Below the pieces are notes generated by a model. It ran no database searches. It saw only the letters and a list, made by a program, of their open reading frames with translations, and was not told the DNA's origin. From Acidimicrobiia bacterium (GTDB lineage Bacteria; Actinomycetota; Acidimicrobiia; Spongiisociales; UBA5794), in the NCBI GenBank assembly GCA_030598905.1, contig JAUVPA010000116.1:1-5943 (forward strand): a DNA stretch of 5,943 nucleotides, in the 5' to 3' direction. Shown in pieces: positions 5,575 through 5,943 of this stretch (the first letter of the stretch is position 1; the number at the start of each line of letters is the position of its first letter). Both the position numbers and the translations under genes were made by a program.

Positions 5575-5943
5575 GACGCCCGCTCCAAGAGCCAGTCGTT
5601 GAGTTCATCGCCGAGATGCTCCTTGGCGTATTTGGCGACGGCGCGTTTTCTGCCGGCGGCAGCGAGTTGGGAAGCGTGATCGGGGTTGGCGAGCACAGCG
5701 CCGATGGCCTCTCCGAGCCGGGCGGGATCGCGTTCCGTGAGCACGCCCACGTCGGGTGTCACGATCGAATCGACACCACCGCCTGCGTAGGCAACCGGCA
5801 CCGTCCCGGCAGCGAGGGCTTCGATGTACACGATGCCGAAGTGTTCCTTCTTCTCGGGAGCGGCCGTGAGAACCGTCGCCGCATTGATGAGCTCGGCTTT
5901 GTCCTCCGCGGAGACGAATCCGAGGAATCGTCCTCGATCGCCC
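5571..5943 (-). CDS. GT4-like (GT-B fold) glycosyltransferase, C-terminal part; 5' end outside window
   Basis: The frame is open from the window edge to TGA at 5571-5573, giving the last 123 complete codons. It shows the nucleotide-sugar-binding half of a GT-B enzyme: GRFLGFVSAEDKAELINAA (Rossmann strand and helix), then EHFGIVYIEALAAGTVPVAY with the E-x7-E motif (EHFGIVYIE) typical of GT4 retaining glycosyltransferases, then AGGGVDSIV, VGVLTERDPARLGEAI and a closing amphipathic helix. Such enzymes move a sugar from a nucleotide- or lipid-linked donor to a glycan, lipid or small molecule, on the inner face of the membrane. Donor and acceptor cannot be told from this part. The GTG at 5829 is the internal Val of GIVYIE, not a start. 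Its 4-base overlap with the acyltransferase gene argues that both act on the same product. Confidence 0.87.
   Translation of the reverse strand, partial: GDRGRFLGFVSAEDKAELINAATVLTAAPEKKEHFGIVYIEALAAGTVPVAYAGGGVDSIVTPDVGVLTERDPARLGEAIGAVLANPDHASQLAAAGRKRAVAKYAKEHLGDELNDWLLERAS
5583..5586 (-). promoter_or_regulatory. Ribosome binding site GGAG deciding the acyltransferase GTG start
   Basis: GGAG on the - strand lies 8 bases before the GTG at 5574, inside the end of the glycosyltransferase gene. It supports the GTG start and a coupled stop/restart at the GTGA overlap. It is the best-placed ribosome binding site seen in the window. Confidence 0.5.

Overview
The window is GC-rich and reads like a chromosome segment of a high-GC actinobacterium (Actinomycetota). 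Three things point there: a DUF222/13E12-type HNH protein, a TIGR03084-type protein with the mycothiol-dependent maleylpyruvate isomerase (MDMPI) fold, and TANNNT -10 boxes placed so that transcripts would begin at the start codon (leaderless genes). I cannot name the genus. A lineage outside the well-studied mycobacteria and streptomycetes, such as Acidimicrobiia, is possible but is only a guess.

Layout. Left, + strand: the C-terminal 232 codons of an alkyl sulfatase of the metallo-beta-lactamase superfamily (2-700). A 223-base gap follows (701-923), holding a short palindrome and a possible 31-codon small ORF. Next comes a complete DUF222/HNH endonuclease-like gene (924-2024). A convergent intergenic stretch (2025-2194) carries two hairpins, one suited to each strand.

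Right, - strand, read from 5943 down to 2195: the C-terminus of a GT4-like glycosyltransferase, a hexapeptide-repeat acyltransferase (4-base overlap), a LOG/TIGR00730 Rossmann-fold protein (9-base gap), a TIGR03084/MDMPI-fold protein (48-base gap) and a BtpA/SgcQ-family TIM-barrel protein (4-base overlap). The five genes are tightly packed and end in one hairpin with a T-rich tail, so they can be read as one transcription unit. TANNNT boxes just before the LOG and TIGR03084 starts suggest internal leaderless promoters.

How they may work together. The glycosyltransferase and acyltransferase look like a surface-glycan or glycolipid decoration pair. The LOG protein (predicted nucleotide 5'-monophosphate phosphoribohydrolase), the thiol-dependent-fold protein and the BtpA protein are soluble cytoplasmic proteins with no assigned shared pathway. 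The alkyl sulfatase and the HNH gene are independent of this cluster. No RNA gene, CRISPR array, insertion sequence or prophage gene was seen, and I found no clear evidence of a wholly new system. The most useful leads are the recurrent leaderless-start architecture, the coupled TIGR03084-BtpA pair and the small ORF at 760-855.
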